Shown: positions 1 through 7,497 of the stretch, in pieces
Position numbering within the stretch: the first letter of the stretch is position 1
Layout: each line of letters opens with the position of its first letter
DNA from: Magnetococcales bacterium
GTDB lineage: Bacteria; Pseudomonadota; Magnetococcia; Magnetococcales; Magnetaquicoccaceae
Direction: 5' to 3'
NCBI GenBank assembly: GCA_015228895.1
Contig: JADGCR010000036.1
Span: 1 to 14,505, forward strand
DNA length: 14,505 nt
Made by a program: the position numbers and the translations under genes
Notes under the pieces: generated by a model
The model's input: the letters and a program-made list of their open reading frames with translations, nothing else
Told to the model about the DNA's origin: nothing
The model's database searches: none

Positions 1-32
1 AAAGGGGAGAGGAGAGATTTTTCATTCTTGTC

Positions 33-38
33 AGGTGA
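33..38 (+). promoter_or_regulatory. Ribosome binding site for the first gene
   Basis: The sequence AGGTGA lies 6 nt before the GTG start codon at 45. It supports GTG as the real start, because no better-placed start with a ribosome binding site precedes the signal peptide. The promoter is not resolved in the 44 nt before the gene. Confidence 0.6.
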
Positions 39-44
39 TAGACC

Positions 45-1049
45 GTGAAAACAATCAGAAAGAGCGTTTGGATGGGGGTGTGTCTGCCTCTGCTGCTGGC
101 ATCCGGTGGTGGCGTCGCGGCCCAGGAGGAGCCGACGCCCAGGGAGTTGCTGAGTCAGTTCGTGGATATCGACCGGGGGGATTTCAAGGCCAAGGGGAAA
201 GTGACGCTCCATCGTCTGCAACCCCTGGCCGGTCGGTTGCAGTTGTCGTCGGCCTCCGGCAATCCGGAGTGGATCTTCAAGACCATCGCCCCCTGGAATC
301 CCAATCTGGCCAAGGTGCTGGGAGAGATGAACATCAGGGAGTTGACCCTGGAGGAGGGCAGTTTGCTGCTGGACGGCAAACTGGTGGATTTGCAGCTCAA
401 CAAGGCCGTCATACCGGAAGGGTGGCTGGAAGGCGTGGTCTTGAAGACCCGGGACGAGGGGAGCTGGAACATCCGGACCCACCGGTTGCGTCTGGAACGG
501 GTGCCGGGTCATTTCAACCGGTTCGCACTGCCTTTGCAGGGCGCGGTCGGCTTTGAGCGCATGCAGGCTTCCGGCAACGCGCGGCAGGGATCGGGCCAGG
601 CCGAGGGGATCTTCGCCGGGGGGTGGCGTGGGACGCGTCTGACGGGATCGGGGGAGGTGGTCGCCACCGGGAAGAGTGGCCAGCCCGCCACCACGAAGTT
701 CGACTGGCAGGCCGACGGGGTGGATGCGCCTGCCATGCAGGGATTGGCGGGCAAGGTTCCCCTCGTCAGGGAGATCCTGCGTTTTGTCGGCCAGGAGATT
801 GACGGGGGGGCGCCGTTGCACTTTGACCAGATGCGGTTGCAGGTGATGGTGGAGGCGAGTGGCGCGGCCCGCATCCGGAATCTGCGCCTAGTGGCCCCCT
901 GGGGGGAGATCGGCGGGGAGGGCGCGCTGGAACCGGGGGACAAGACCGGGGGTGGGCGTCTGACGCTGAATCTGACCGCCCGGCGGGGGGACGGCCAGCA
1001 GAAGCGGTTCAAGGGGGTGTTTCCCATCGCCGCTCTGGGTGAACCATGA
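45..1049 (+). CDS. Exported beta-rich AsmA-like protein, function unknown
   Basis: 334 aa. Residues 1-26 form a signal peptide: a basic start (MKTIRK), a hydrophobic core and a likely cut after VAA. The mature protein has no further membrane segment and alternates short beta-type stretches with Gly/Arg/Glu-rich turns. Residues 277-312 (RNLRLVAPWGEIGGEG followed by a LTLNL strand) recall the repetitive C-terminal part of AsmA/TamB-family envelope proteins, which is the basis of the weak family call. The GTG start has an AGGTGA ribosome binding site. The stop codon overlaps the next start by 4 nt (ATGA at 1046-1049), so it is probably translationally coupled to the zinc-binding protein. It could belong to a separate family of periplasmic unknowns. 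Reality of the gene is near certain; the function is not known. Confidence 0.8.
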   Translation: MKTIRKSVWMGVCLPLLLASGGGVAAQEEPTPRELLSQFVDIDRGDFKAKGKVTLHRLQPLAGRLQLSSASGNPEWIFKTIAPWNPNLAKVLGEMNIRELTLEEGSLLLDGKLVDLQLNKAVIPEGWLEGVVLKTRDEGSWNIRTHRLRLERVPGHFNRFALPLQGAVGFERMQASGNARQGSGQAEGIFAGGWRGTRLTGSGEVVATGKSGQPATTKFDWQADGVDAPAMQGLAGKVPLVREILRFVGQEIDGGAPLHFDQMRLQVMVEASGAARIRNLRLVAPWGEIGGEGALEPGDKTGGGRLTLNLTARRGDGQQKRFKGVFPIAALGEP

Positions 1050-1975
1050 AGAGACGCATGGTGGTGGGAGGATTTTTCTGGTGGGTGTGCGCGTTGTTGG
1101 TGGCGCCGTCTCAGGCGCTGGCTTTGGAGGTGGTGGTCTCCATCAAGCCGTTGCACGCGCTGGCAGCGGCGGTGATGGGGGAGCAGGGGAGGCCCGGGGT
1201 GCTGATCCAGGGGAGCGGTTCGCCCCACACCTACACCCTGCGCCCTTCCGAGGCCCGTGCGTTGGAACGGGCGGATCTGATCCTCTGGGGAGGGGAGGAA
1301 TTGGAAACCTTTCTCGTCCGTCCCCTGGAGCATCTCCCGAAAAAGGCCATGGTCGTGCCACTGTTGCGGACGGAAGGGTTGATCCGACTCCCTACCCGCG
1401 CGGGCGGGGCCTGGGAGGAGGAGGATCACGAAACCCATGACCACCAGGAGGAGCATGGCGTCATGGACCCCCATGTCTGGCTGGATCCTCGGAACGCCAA
1501 GATCATGGCGGTCGCCATCGCCCGGAGTTTGAGCCGGGTGGACCCGGCGCATGGGGAAGACTATCGGAAGAACGCCAGCGATTTGGGCCAACGTCTGGAC
1601 GGACTGGATCAGGAACTCGCCCAGGCATTGGCGCCGGTTCGTGAGCGTCATTACATCGTGTTTCACGACGCCTACCAGTATTTGGAGCACCGCTATGGTC
1701 TTGGCACGGTGGGTTCCATCATGGTCCATCCCGACCGCACTCCGGGAGTGAAAAGGATTCGGGAGATCGGTCAACGCCTGCGGGACACCCATGCGGTCTG
1801 CCTGTTCACCGAACCGCAATTCTCCCGGCGTCTGGCCGCCACCGTGGCCGAAAGCCACCCGGTCCGCATCGGCACCCTGGATCCCCTGGGAGCCGCTTTG
1901 CCGGAGGGTCCGGAATTCTATTTCCAACTGCTTCGGGAACTCGCCCGGTCGCTGCTTGCCTGCCTCTCCCCGTGA
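1046..1975 (+). CDS. znuA: Zinc/manganese ABC transporter periplasmic binding protein, ZnuA-like
   Basis: 309 aa, the usual length of cluster A-I metal-binding proteins. A signal peptide covers residues 1-26 (cut after QALA). The mature protein begins with the typical VVSIKPLHAL stretch. Probable metal ligands are His61 (SPHTY), His143 (DPHVWLDP), His207 (FHDAY) and Asp279 (TLDPLG), spaced as in ZnuA. A His/acid-rich loop at 124-137 (EEEDHETHDHQEEH) is the short version of the charged loop that marks zinc-specific members. TEPQFS at 255-260 is another family signature. It should deliver periplasmic Zn(II) to a ZnuB permease and ZnuC ATPase, but neither gene is in the window. It follows the AsmA-like gene with a 4-nt overlap and converges on the glt operon. 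Manganese as substrate is less likely given the His-rich loop. Confidence 0.93.
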   Translation: MKRRMVVGGFFWWVCALLVAPSQALALEVVVSIKPLHALAAAVMGEQGRPGVLIQGSGSPHTYTLRPSEARALERADLILWGGEELETFLVRPLEHLPKKAMVVPLLRTEGLIRLPTRAGGAWEEEDHETHDHQEEHGVMDPHVWLDPRNAKIMAVAIARSLSRVDPAHGEDYRKNASDLGQRLDGLDQELAQALAPVRERHYIVFHDAYQYLEHRYGLGTVGSIMVHPDRTPGVKRIREIGQRLRDTHAVCLFTEPQFSRRLAATVAESHPVRIGTLDPLGAALPEGPEFYFQLLRELARSLLACLSP

Positions 1976-1984
1976 AAACGGGGA
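1967..1984. terminator. Stem-loop across the znuA stop codon, possible bidirectional terminator
   Basis: A perfect 7-bp inverted repeat (TCCCCGT / ACGGGGA) encloses a GAAA tetraloop. The znuA stop codon (1973-1975) sits at the stem-loop junction. It lies between two convergent genes whose ends are only 33 nt apart, where a shared terminator is expected. No T-tract follows on either strand, so it is not a classical intrinsic terminator and may instead stabilise the mRNA 3' end. Confidence 0.4.
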
Positions 1985-2008
1985 TGGTCGATGGCCGCCC
2001 CCGGTGCT

Positions 2009-2737
2009 TTAATGGGCCAGCAGTCTGGACAGGAACTGGGCGGCCCGTTCCGACTGGGGGCGGGCGAAGAAAGCGGCGCTTGCCGTATCTTCGACGATGC
2101 GTCCGTGATCCATGAAGATCACCCGGTCGGCCACCTTGCGGGCGAAACCCATTTCGTGGGTGACGCACATCATGGTCATCCCTTCCCGGGCCAGCTCCAC
2201 CATCACCTCCAGCACTTCGTTGATCATTTCCGGGTCCAGCGAGGAGGTGGGTTCGTCAAAGAGCATGCAGATGGGATCCATGCACAGGGCGCGGGATATG
2301 GCGACCCGTTGCTGCTGACCCCCGGAGATCTGGCCGGGATGCTTGCGGGCGTGATTGCGCAGACCGACCCGATCCAGGAGGTTCAGGGCTTTCTCCTCGG
2401 CCTCCCCCCGGCTTCTTTTCAGGACCTTGAGCTGGGCCAGGCAGAGGTTTTCCAGGATGGTCATGTGGGGAAAGAGTTCGAAATGTTGAAAAACCATGCC
2501 CACCCTGGCCCGCAGTCGGGTCAAGTCGGTCCTGGGATCGGTCACCGACACCCCGTCCACGACGATCTCCCCCTCCTGGACCGACTCCAGGGCGTTGACA
2601 CACTTGATGAGGGTGGATTTGCCGGAACCGGACGGACCGCAAACCACCACCACCTCCCCCTTGCCGACCTCGGCGCTGCACCGGGTGAGCACCTGGAATC
2701 CGCCATACCGTTTGGAGATGTTCTTGATGGAAATCAT
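2009..2737 (-). CDS. gltL: Glutamate/aspartate ABC transporter ATP-binding protein GltL-like
   Basis: 242 aa, the standard length of polar amino acid importer ATPases. Walker A is GPSGSGKS at 34-41, with a Q-loop around FQHFELFP at 83-90. The ABC signature is ISGGQQQRV at 137-145, Walker B with catalytic Glu is MLFDEPTS at 158-165, and the H-loop His is His194 (VTHEMGFA). It powers import through the two permease domains encoded just upstream. The chosen ATG at 2735-2737 has an AGAAGAGG ribosome binding site about 8 nt before it and overlaps the gltK stop by 4 nt. A longer in-frame extension to 3190 exists but runs antisense-free over gltK in another frame and is not used. It is the last gene of the operon, ending tail-to-tail with znuA. 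Confidence 0.95.
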   Translation of the reverse strand: MISIKNISKRYGGFQVLTRCSAEVGKGEVVVVCGPSGSGKSTLIKCVNALESVQEGEIVVDGVSVTDPRTDLTRLRARVGMVFQHFELFPHMTILENLCLAQLKVLKRSRGEAEEKALNLLDRVGLRNHARKHPGQISGGQQQRVAISRALCMDPICMLFDEPTSSLDPEMINEVLEVMVELAREGMTMMCVTHEMGFARKVADRVIFMDHGRIVEDTASAAFFARPQSERAAQFLSRLLAH

Positions 2738-3408
2738 GGCTTGGACCTCTTCTGGAGTCGGGCGACCAGACGGGAAAGGGCAAAACTGATGACAAAATAG
2801 ACCCCACCGGCAAACAGCAGCATCTCCATCAGTCGTCCGTCCCGGTCCCCCACCTTGTAGGCGGTGCCAAAGAAGTCCGACAGGCCGATGACGTAAACCA
2901 GGGAGGTGTCCTGAAACAGGATCACCGCCTGGGTGAGCAACAGGGGCAGCATGTTGCGCAGGGCCTGGGGGAGGATGATCGACCTCATCGCCTGACCACG
3001 GGTGAGCCCCAGCGCCAATCCGGCGTTCATCTGTCCACGGGGGACGGAGAGGATGCCGGCGCGCATGATTTCGGCATAATAGGCCGCCTCGAACAGGGCG
3101 AAGGCCACCAGGGCCGAGGTCAGACGGATATCCGCCACCCTGCTGCCGAACAGGGCGTGCAGCAGTTGGGGGACAATGAGGAAAAACCACAGAATCACCA
3201 TCACCAGTGGGACGGAGCGCAACAGGTTGACGTACAAACCCGCCATCCAGGCCAAAGGCTTGATGGGGGAGAGTCGGGCGATGGCCAGCAGGGTCCCCAG
3301 CACCACCCCGACCAGCACGGCGGTCACGGTGATCCGGGCGGTGATCCAGGCCCCTTGCGCGAGGATGGGCAGGGCACCCTGGATGGCGCCGAATTCGAGT
3401 CCGGTCAT
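2734..3408 (-). CDS. gltK: Glutamate/aspartate ABC transporter permease GltK-like
   Basis: 224 aa, the same size as E. coli GltK. It has about five membrane segments (roughly 20-45, 58-82, 95-115, 150-175, 193-215). The EAA cytoplasmic loop that contacts the ATPase is at 113-151 (EIMRAGILSVPRGQ through ILPQALR). Stretches such as YVNLLRSVPLVMV, FEAAYYAEIMRAG and LFQDTSLVYVIGLSDFF match GltK as remembered. It should pair with the GltJ domain of the fused upstream protein to form the heterodimeric pore. It overlaps both neighbours by 4 nt (ATGA), so translation of the whole operon is probably coupled. Confidence 0.94.
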   Translation of the reverse strand: MTGLEFGAIQGALPILAQGAWITARITVTAVLVGVVLGTLLAIARLSPIKPLAWMAGLYVNLLRSVPLVMVILWFFLIVPQLLHALFGSRVADIRLTSALVAFALFEAAYYAEIMRAGILSVPRGQMNAGLALGLTRGQAMRSIILPQALRNMLPLLLTQAVILFQDTSLVYVIGLSDFFGTAYKVGDRDGRLMEMLLFAGGVYFVISFALSRLVARLQKRSKP

Positions 3409-5087
3409 TCCTTGTGTCCCGTCATGAAGCCGGGTACCCGCAAGGCCCCCTCCAGGCGGCGCATGCCCAGCAGAACCAGCGCGTTGATCAGCAGATAGAG
3501 GAGCGTCACGGCGATGAAGGCTTCGTAGGGCTGGGCGGTATAGTCCACCAGTTGCTGCGCCTGACGGGAGAGTTCCATGAAGCCGATGGTGGTCGCCACG
3601 GCGGAGTTTTTGAAAATACTCAGGAACTCACTGGTCAACGGGGGCATGGTGATGCGCAGGGCCACGGGCAGCAATACCAGACGATAGATCTGGGGGAGGG
3701 TCAATCCCAACGCCAGACCCGCCTGTGTCTGTCCGGGGGGCAGGGACTGGAGCGCGGCGCGCACCTGTTCTGCGACCCGTGCGGAGGTGAACAGTCCCAG
3801 ACAGAGCCAGGCGGCGAAGAATTGTTGCGCCAGGGGGTGCCACTGTTTGATGGCATCCCCCCAGGCCGGCGGCAACAGCTCCGGCAGAACGAAATACCAG
3901 AGGAAGAGTTGCACCAGCAGGGGGATGTTGCGGAACAGTTCCACATGGAGCGTGGCGGCGTACACCAGCGCCGGCTGGCTGGTCAGGGTGCGGAGGACTC
4001 CCAGCAGAACGCCCAGCACCAGGGCGAGGGACCAGGAACTCAAAGACAGCGCCACCGTCCATTTGAGGCCGTCGAGGAGCCAGGTCAGGAAGGTGCCCCC
4101 GCTGGGTGTGGCGCGCAACAGAACGCCCCAGTCCCAGTGATAGCCCTCCCCACGGGCATTTTTCGGGGTGTCCGGCGGGGATTCCTCGTCGAAGGCGTTG
4201 TCGTTCGGTTCGGCGAAGAGTTTGCGCATCGGCTCGGACAGGGGGAAATTCAGGTTCAGTCCCTTGGGGGGGATGGGGCTGGTGAACCATTGCGCGTAGA
4301 TCGTTTCCGCCTCGCCGGAGGTCATGATCCGGGCCAGGGTGGTGTTGACCAGTTTCCGGAAGGCGGGGTCGTCCTTTCTGAGCATGCAACCATACGCCTC
4401 GAAGGAGGGTGGGGTGCCGGTGATGCGCCACGCTTCCGGGTTTCTGGCTTTGGCCCTTTCGCCGAACAGCAGGGCGTCGTCCATCATGAAGGCGCTGGCC
4501 CGTCCGGTTTCCAGGATCAAAAAGGACTCCCCGTGATCCTTGGCGCTGATGAGACTCATTTCCATCTTTTTGGTGTCGTTCATCTTGCGCAGCATGCGTT
4601 CCGAGGTGGTGCCGGCGGTGGTCACCACGGTTTTGCCCCGCAGATCGGGAAAGTCCCGGACCTCGGAGTCAATCCGGGTCATCAGGCGGGTACCGATGAT
4701 GAACAGGCTGTTGGAAAAGGCCACCTGCTTGCGCCGTTCCGCGTTGTTGGTGGTGGAGCCGCACTCCAGGTCGATGGTGCCGTTCTGCACCAGGGTGATG
4801 CGGTTGGCGGAGTTGACGGGCATCAGACGGACCTGCAAGTCGGGCAGGGCCAGTGCCGTCCTGATCGCTTGCACCACTTTCAGCATCAGGGTGTGGGAGT
4901 AGCCGACGACCTGTTGATTTTCGTCATAATAGGAAAAGGGCAGGGAGGATTCCCGGTGTCCCAGGGTGATGGTTCCGGTCTCCCGGATTTTTTTCAGGGT
5001 TTCTTCCTGCGCGTGGAGTGGATGGACGGCCAATGGGCCGCCTGTGAGCAGTCCGATCAGAACCAATATGCGAATCAGCAGGTGCAT
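3405..5087 (-). CDS. gltIJ: Fused glutamate/aspartate binding protein and permease (GltI-GltJ fusion)
   Basis: 560 aa in one frame, about the sum of a GltI and a GltJ. Residues 1-26 are a signal peptide (cut after LHA). Residues 30-300 are a GltI-type binding domain with GHRESSLPFSYYD, ECGSTTNN and AFMMDDALL motifs. The residues I recall as holding glutamate in the enterobacterial protein are all present at a constant offset: Arg45, Ser93, Arg96, Ser111 and His185. A short polar linker at about 300-316 (EESPPDTPKNARGEG) leads into a GltJ permease starting at HWDWG. About five membrane segments follow, with VELFRNIPLLVQ at 382-393 and the EAA loop at 438-478. Permeases of this class have a periplasmic N-terminus, so the fusion is topologically reasonable. 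It heads the operon, with 4-nt overlap into gltK. No strong ribosome binding site precedes ATG 5087. Confidence 0.93.
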   Translation of the reverse strand: MHLLIRILVLIGLLTGGPLAVHPLHAQEETLKKIRETGTITLGHRESSLPFSYYDENQQVVGYSHTLMLKVVQAIRTALALPDLQVRLMPVNSANRITLVQNGTIDLECGSTTNNAERRKQVAFSNSLFIIGTRLMTRIDSEVRDFPDLRGKTVVTTAGTTSERMLRKMNDTKKMEMSLISAKDHGESFLILETGRASAFMMDDALLFGERAKARNPEAWRITGTPPSFEAYGCMLRKDDPAFRKLVNTTLARIMTSGEAETIYAQWFTSPIPPKGLNLNFPLSEPMRKLFAEPNDNAFDEESPPDTPKNARGEGYHWDWGVLLRATPSGGTFLTWLLDGLKWTVALSLSSWSLALVLGVLLGVLRTLTSQPALVYAATLHVELFRNIPLLVQLFLWYFVLPELLPPAWGDAIKQWHPLAQQFFAAWLCLGLFTSARVAEQVRAALQSLPPGQTQAGLALGLTLPQIYRLVLLPVALRITMPPLTSEFLSIFKNSAVATTIGFMELSRQAQQLVDYTAQPYEAFIAVTLLYLLINALVLLGMRRLEGALRVPGFMTGHKE

Positions 5088-5412
5088 GGGGTGCCGAGGG
5101 GGATGAATGGTTGCGCGACATCAGGATCACCGGAACCATTCGTACCATGAATTTGCCGGTCATTGCACGGATCAATAACCGCATTCTTTTCCCGGTCGGA
5201 GTCGTGTGGTTTCCGGCTGGTCTGAAAGCGGGGGTTTGCGGGCTCTGTTCCCGTCCCGCGTCTTCCGGTTTCGCTGTTTTACGGGGTCAAGCCAGTGCGC
5301 AAAAAAGTGTTGCCGAAGATTCTGGACGGGGGCGCCGCACGTTCGCCTGAAAGTCCGGGTCAAAAGCCGCTCTCCCTGGTCCAGATCTCCTGCATTGTGT
5401 TCCATAGTCGGG
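5088..5412. other. Intergenic region upstream of the glt operon, no convincing gene
   Basis: This 325-nt stretch lies after the M50/HlyD gene stop and before the glt operon start. It should hold the leftward glt promoter and any terminator for the envelope operon. On the minus strand a TTGATC hexamer near 5170 with a poor ATTCAT box 17 nt further on is the best sigma-70-like pair, but it is weak. Six A's at 5301-5306 give a T-run on the minus strand without a clear preceding stem. A 77-aa ORF (5405 to 5172, minus) starts 8 nt after the upstream stop but lacks a ribosome binding site and looks non-coding. No tRNA or small RNA structure was recognised. Confidence 0.5.
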
Positions 5413-7491
5413 TCAGGGGGCGCTCAGGGGGGGGGCCAGGGTCATGACGCCCCGCTGCACCTGTTGAACCGGTCCGTGATCGTTCAATTCCAGGTCCACC
5501 CGATACCAGGAACCCTCGACCAGCCGTCTGTCCGGTCGCTCCTCGCGAACCGGAACGCCCCCTCCGTGGACCGAGGCCAGCCAGGGTTCGGGGAGGAGAC
5601 GGGTGGGGGTGGGGTCCAGACGCAGCACCTGGCCGGTCCGTGGGGGAAGGTCGGGATCGTCCGGGTAGAACACCCCGGGGGCGCCGGGAGTCACCTTCCG
5701 GGCATCCCTCTCGGAAAGATACCCCTTGACGATGGGGCGTTGGTTGTCGATGAGGGTCAACAACGCTTCCTTGGCCGCCACCCGGTCGCCGACGGACACA
5801 TCTTCCGCCAGGTCCACCACCCGGCCCCGGAAGGGGGCCACCACGTTCAGGCGGGCCAACTCCTCCGTCAGGGCGTGATGCTCCGCCAGGGCGGTGGTCA
5901 ACTCCTGCTCCAGAACCGGCGTCCCTTCGGTCGCGGGTTCGACGGGGCCTTCCGGTTCGGAAAACGCCACCCCCTGGGCCGCGAGTCGCCAGCGCAGCAT
6001 GGCGATGGTCCGTTCCACACTCTCCAGACGGTAGCGCAAGGTCGGGTCGCTGAACCGGATCAGCAGTTCACCCCGTTCCACGATTTGGCCGGAGTGGACC
6101 GGCAGATGGGTCACCCGGGCCGCGGCCGGGGCGTAGATGACGCTTTGCTGGAACGCCTGCAAGGTGGCCGGGGCGTCCACGCCGGGAAAACGCCAGGGGA
6201 GCGCCGCTCCCGCGAGCAGGGCGATCCCGCCCAGGAGCGTGACCACCAGGTTGGGATTCCAGCGGAAGGCGTCGCGGTGCGTGTACCAGGTCATGATCTC
6301 CCGTCCCATGGGTCGCAGAATGAACCAGCCGATCTCCACCAGGAATAAAAACAGTCCCAACAGCTTGAAGAAAAAATGGTAGACCAGCAAGGCAATTCCC
6401 AAAAACAGAAAAAAACGGTAAATCCAGACCAGCCAGGCGAAGGCGATCAGACCTCTTCTTCCCGATGGGGCGAGGGGTTCCGGGGGAGGGGCGCCCAGGG
6501 CGAACAGCCACTCCCGCAGACCCCAGCGGCCCAGGGCGAAGGCGCGTTCTTGCAGATTGGGGATCTCCAACGCGTCGGAGAGCAGAAAATAACCGTCGAA
6601 ACGCATCAGCGGATTGAGATTGACCGTCAGGGTGACCACCCAGACGACGCTGGCCAGCAAAAACGCCGCGCTGCGCAGGGGACCATCCTCCAGCACGCTC
6701 CACATCAGGGTGGCGACCGCCGCCAGCATCAGCTCCGCTCCCATCCCCGCCAGGCCCACCGCCAGACGCTGACGCCGCGAGACCAGTTTCCAGGCATCGG
6801 TGGTCTCGGTATAAAAAACCGGCCACAACACCAGAAAGGCCACCCCCATGGTGGGAATGCGGCAGCCGAACCGCCTGGCGGCGAGGGCGTGGCCCAGTTC
6901 ATGAAACAGCTTGCTGGCCAGCCAGGCCCCCCCATAGGCGAGCATCCCCTTGAAGTCGAAAAAGTACAGAAAAGCGCTCTCGAAAGCCTCCCAGCGTCGG
7001 ACGATCAACCCCAGGCCGACCAGGGCGCACAGGATGATCGACGCCAGAAAGGCGCGGGTGAACATCCATTCCACCGCGGGGAGCATGGCGCGCAGAAAAG
7101 AGTCGGGACGCCACAAGGGAATGCGCATGAACAGGTAATTGTGCAGCAGCCACTGGAACCAGCGGGGCTGTTGGCGGCGCTGCAACTCCAGATGCCGTTG
7201 ACGATCGGCGGGGGTGTGGGGTCGCAGGAGATGGTTGCGCGTTAGATGTTCCACGAAACGGACCACCTCCGGCGGCTGAATCCACAGGGTGGTCTCGCGG
7301 GAGATGGCGCGGGCGATGGCTTCCGGGGTGGGCAACTCCCATCGGGAGAGCATTTCGAACTCCCGCCAGCCGATGCGGAAAAAACGGGCGGTGGCCGGAT
7401 CGTGCAGGGTCCAGGTGGGGGTGCCGTCCCTGGACATCGGCCCGGGGAACAGGGTCAACTCTTCACGCAGGGCGGGCAGAGAGGGGGTCAT
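5413..7491 (-). CDS. Membrane M50 (site-2-protease-like) metalloprotease fused to a HlyD adaptor domain
   Basis: 692 aa. Residues about 25-92 resemble a PqqD-like winged-helix domain (WTLHDPATARFFRIG, then EVVRFVEHL). Membrane segments start near 148. The zinc site HELGH is at 197-201, and the matching distal motif NPLMRFDGY at 293-301 supplies Asp299, so an M50 active site looks intact. More hydrophobic segments lie at about 250-292, 348-395 and 415-433. Residues about 440-690 form a HlyD-type lipoyl/barrel-sandwich region: VIYAPAAARVTHL and VAPFRGRVVDL are the two lipoyl halves around an alpha-helical hairpin. The architecture matches proteins annotated as putative peptide zinc metalloproteases with adaptor domains. 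Substrate and partner are unknown. It is last in a three-gene operon, 6 nt after the preceding stop. A nine-G tract (5427-5435) lies near its 3' end. Confidence 0.88.
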   Translation of the reverse strand: MTPSLPALREELTLFPGPMSRDGTPTWTLHDPATARFFRIGWREFEMLSRWELPTPEAIARAISRETTLWIQPPEVVRFVEHLTRNHLLRPHTPADRQRHLELQRRQQPRWFQWLLHNYLFMRIPLWRPDSFLRAMLPAVEWMFTRAFLASIILCALVGLGLIVRRWEAFESAFLYFFDFKGMLAYGGAWLASKLFHELGHALAARRFGCRIPTMGVAFLVLWPVFYTETTDAWKLVSRRQRLAVGLAGMGAELMLAAVATLMWSVLEDGPLRSAAFLLASVVWVVTLTVNLNPLMRFDGYFLLSDALEIPNLQERAFALGRWGLREWLFALGAPPPEPLAPSGRRGLIAFAWLVWIYRFFLFLGIALLVYHFFFKLLGLFLFLVEIGWFILRPMGREIMTWYTHRDAFRWNPNLVVTLLGGIALLAGAALPWRFPGVDAPATLQAFQQSVIYAPAAARVTHLPVHSGQIVERGELLIRFSDPTLRYRLESVERTIAMLRWRLAAQGVAFSEPEGPVEPATEGTPVLEQELTTALAEHHALTEELARLNVVAPFRGRVVDLAEDVSVGDRVAAKEALLTLIDNQRPIVKGYLSERDARKVTPGAPGVFYPDDPDLPPRTGQVLRLDPTPTRLLPEPWLASVHGGGVPVREERPDRRLVEGSWYRVDLELNDHGPVQQVQRGVMTLAPPLSAP

Positions 7492-7497
7492 CGGTGG

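Noticed and set aside
2009..3190. 393-codon reading of the ATPase gene with an N-terminal extension
   Set aside because: The extra residues overlap the gltK coding region in another frame and are not ATPase-like. The ATG at 2737 has a good ribosome binding site and gives the standard family length.
3414..5150. Long plus-strand ORF of 578 codons opposite the gltIJ fusion
   Set aside because: Its translation is rich in Gly, Gln, His and Arg without domains. It is the antisense of a gene with clear motifs.
5301..5306. Run of six T's on the minus strand as an intrinsic terminator of the M50 operon
   Set aside because: No stable GC-rich stem could be found directly before the T-run.
5172..5405. 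77-codon minus-strand ORF right after the M50/HlyD gene
   Set aside because: It has no ribosome binding site, no recognisable motif and a composition like non-coding translation. It is mentioned only as content of the intergenic region.
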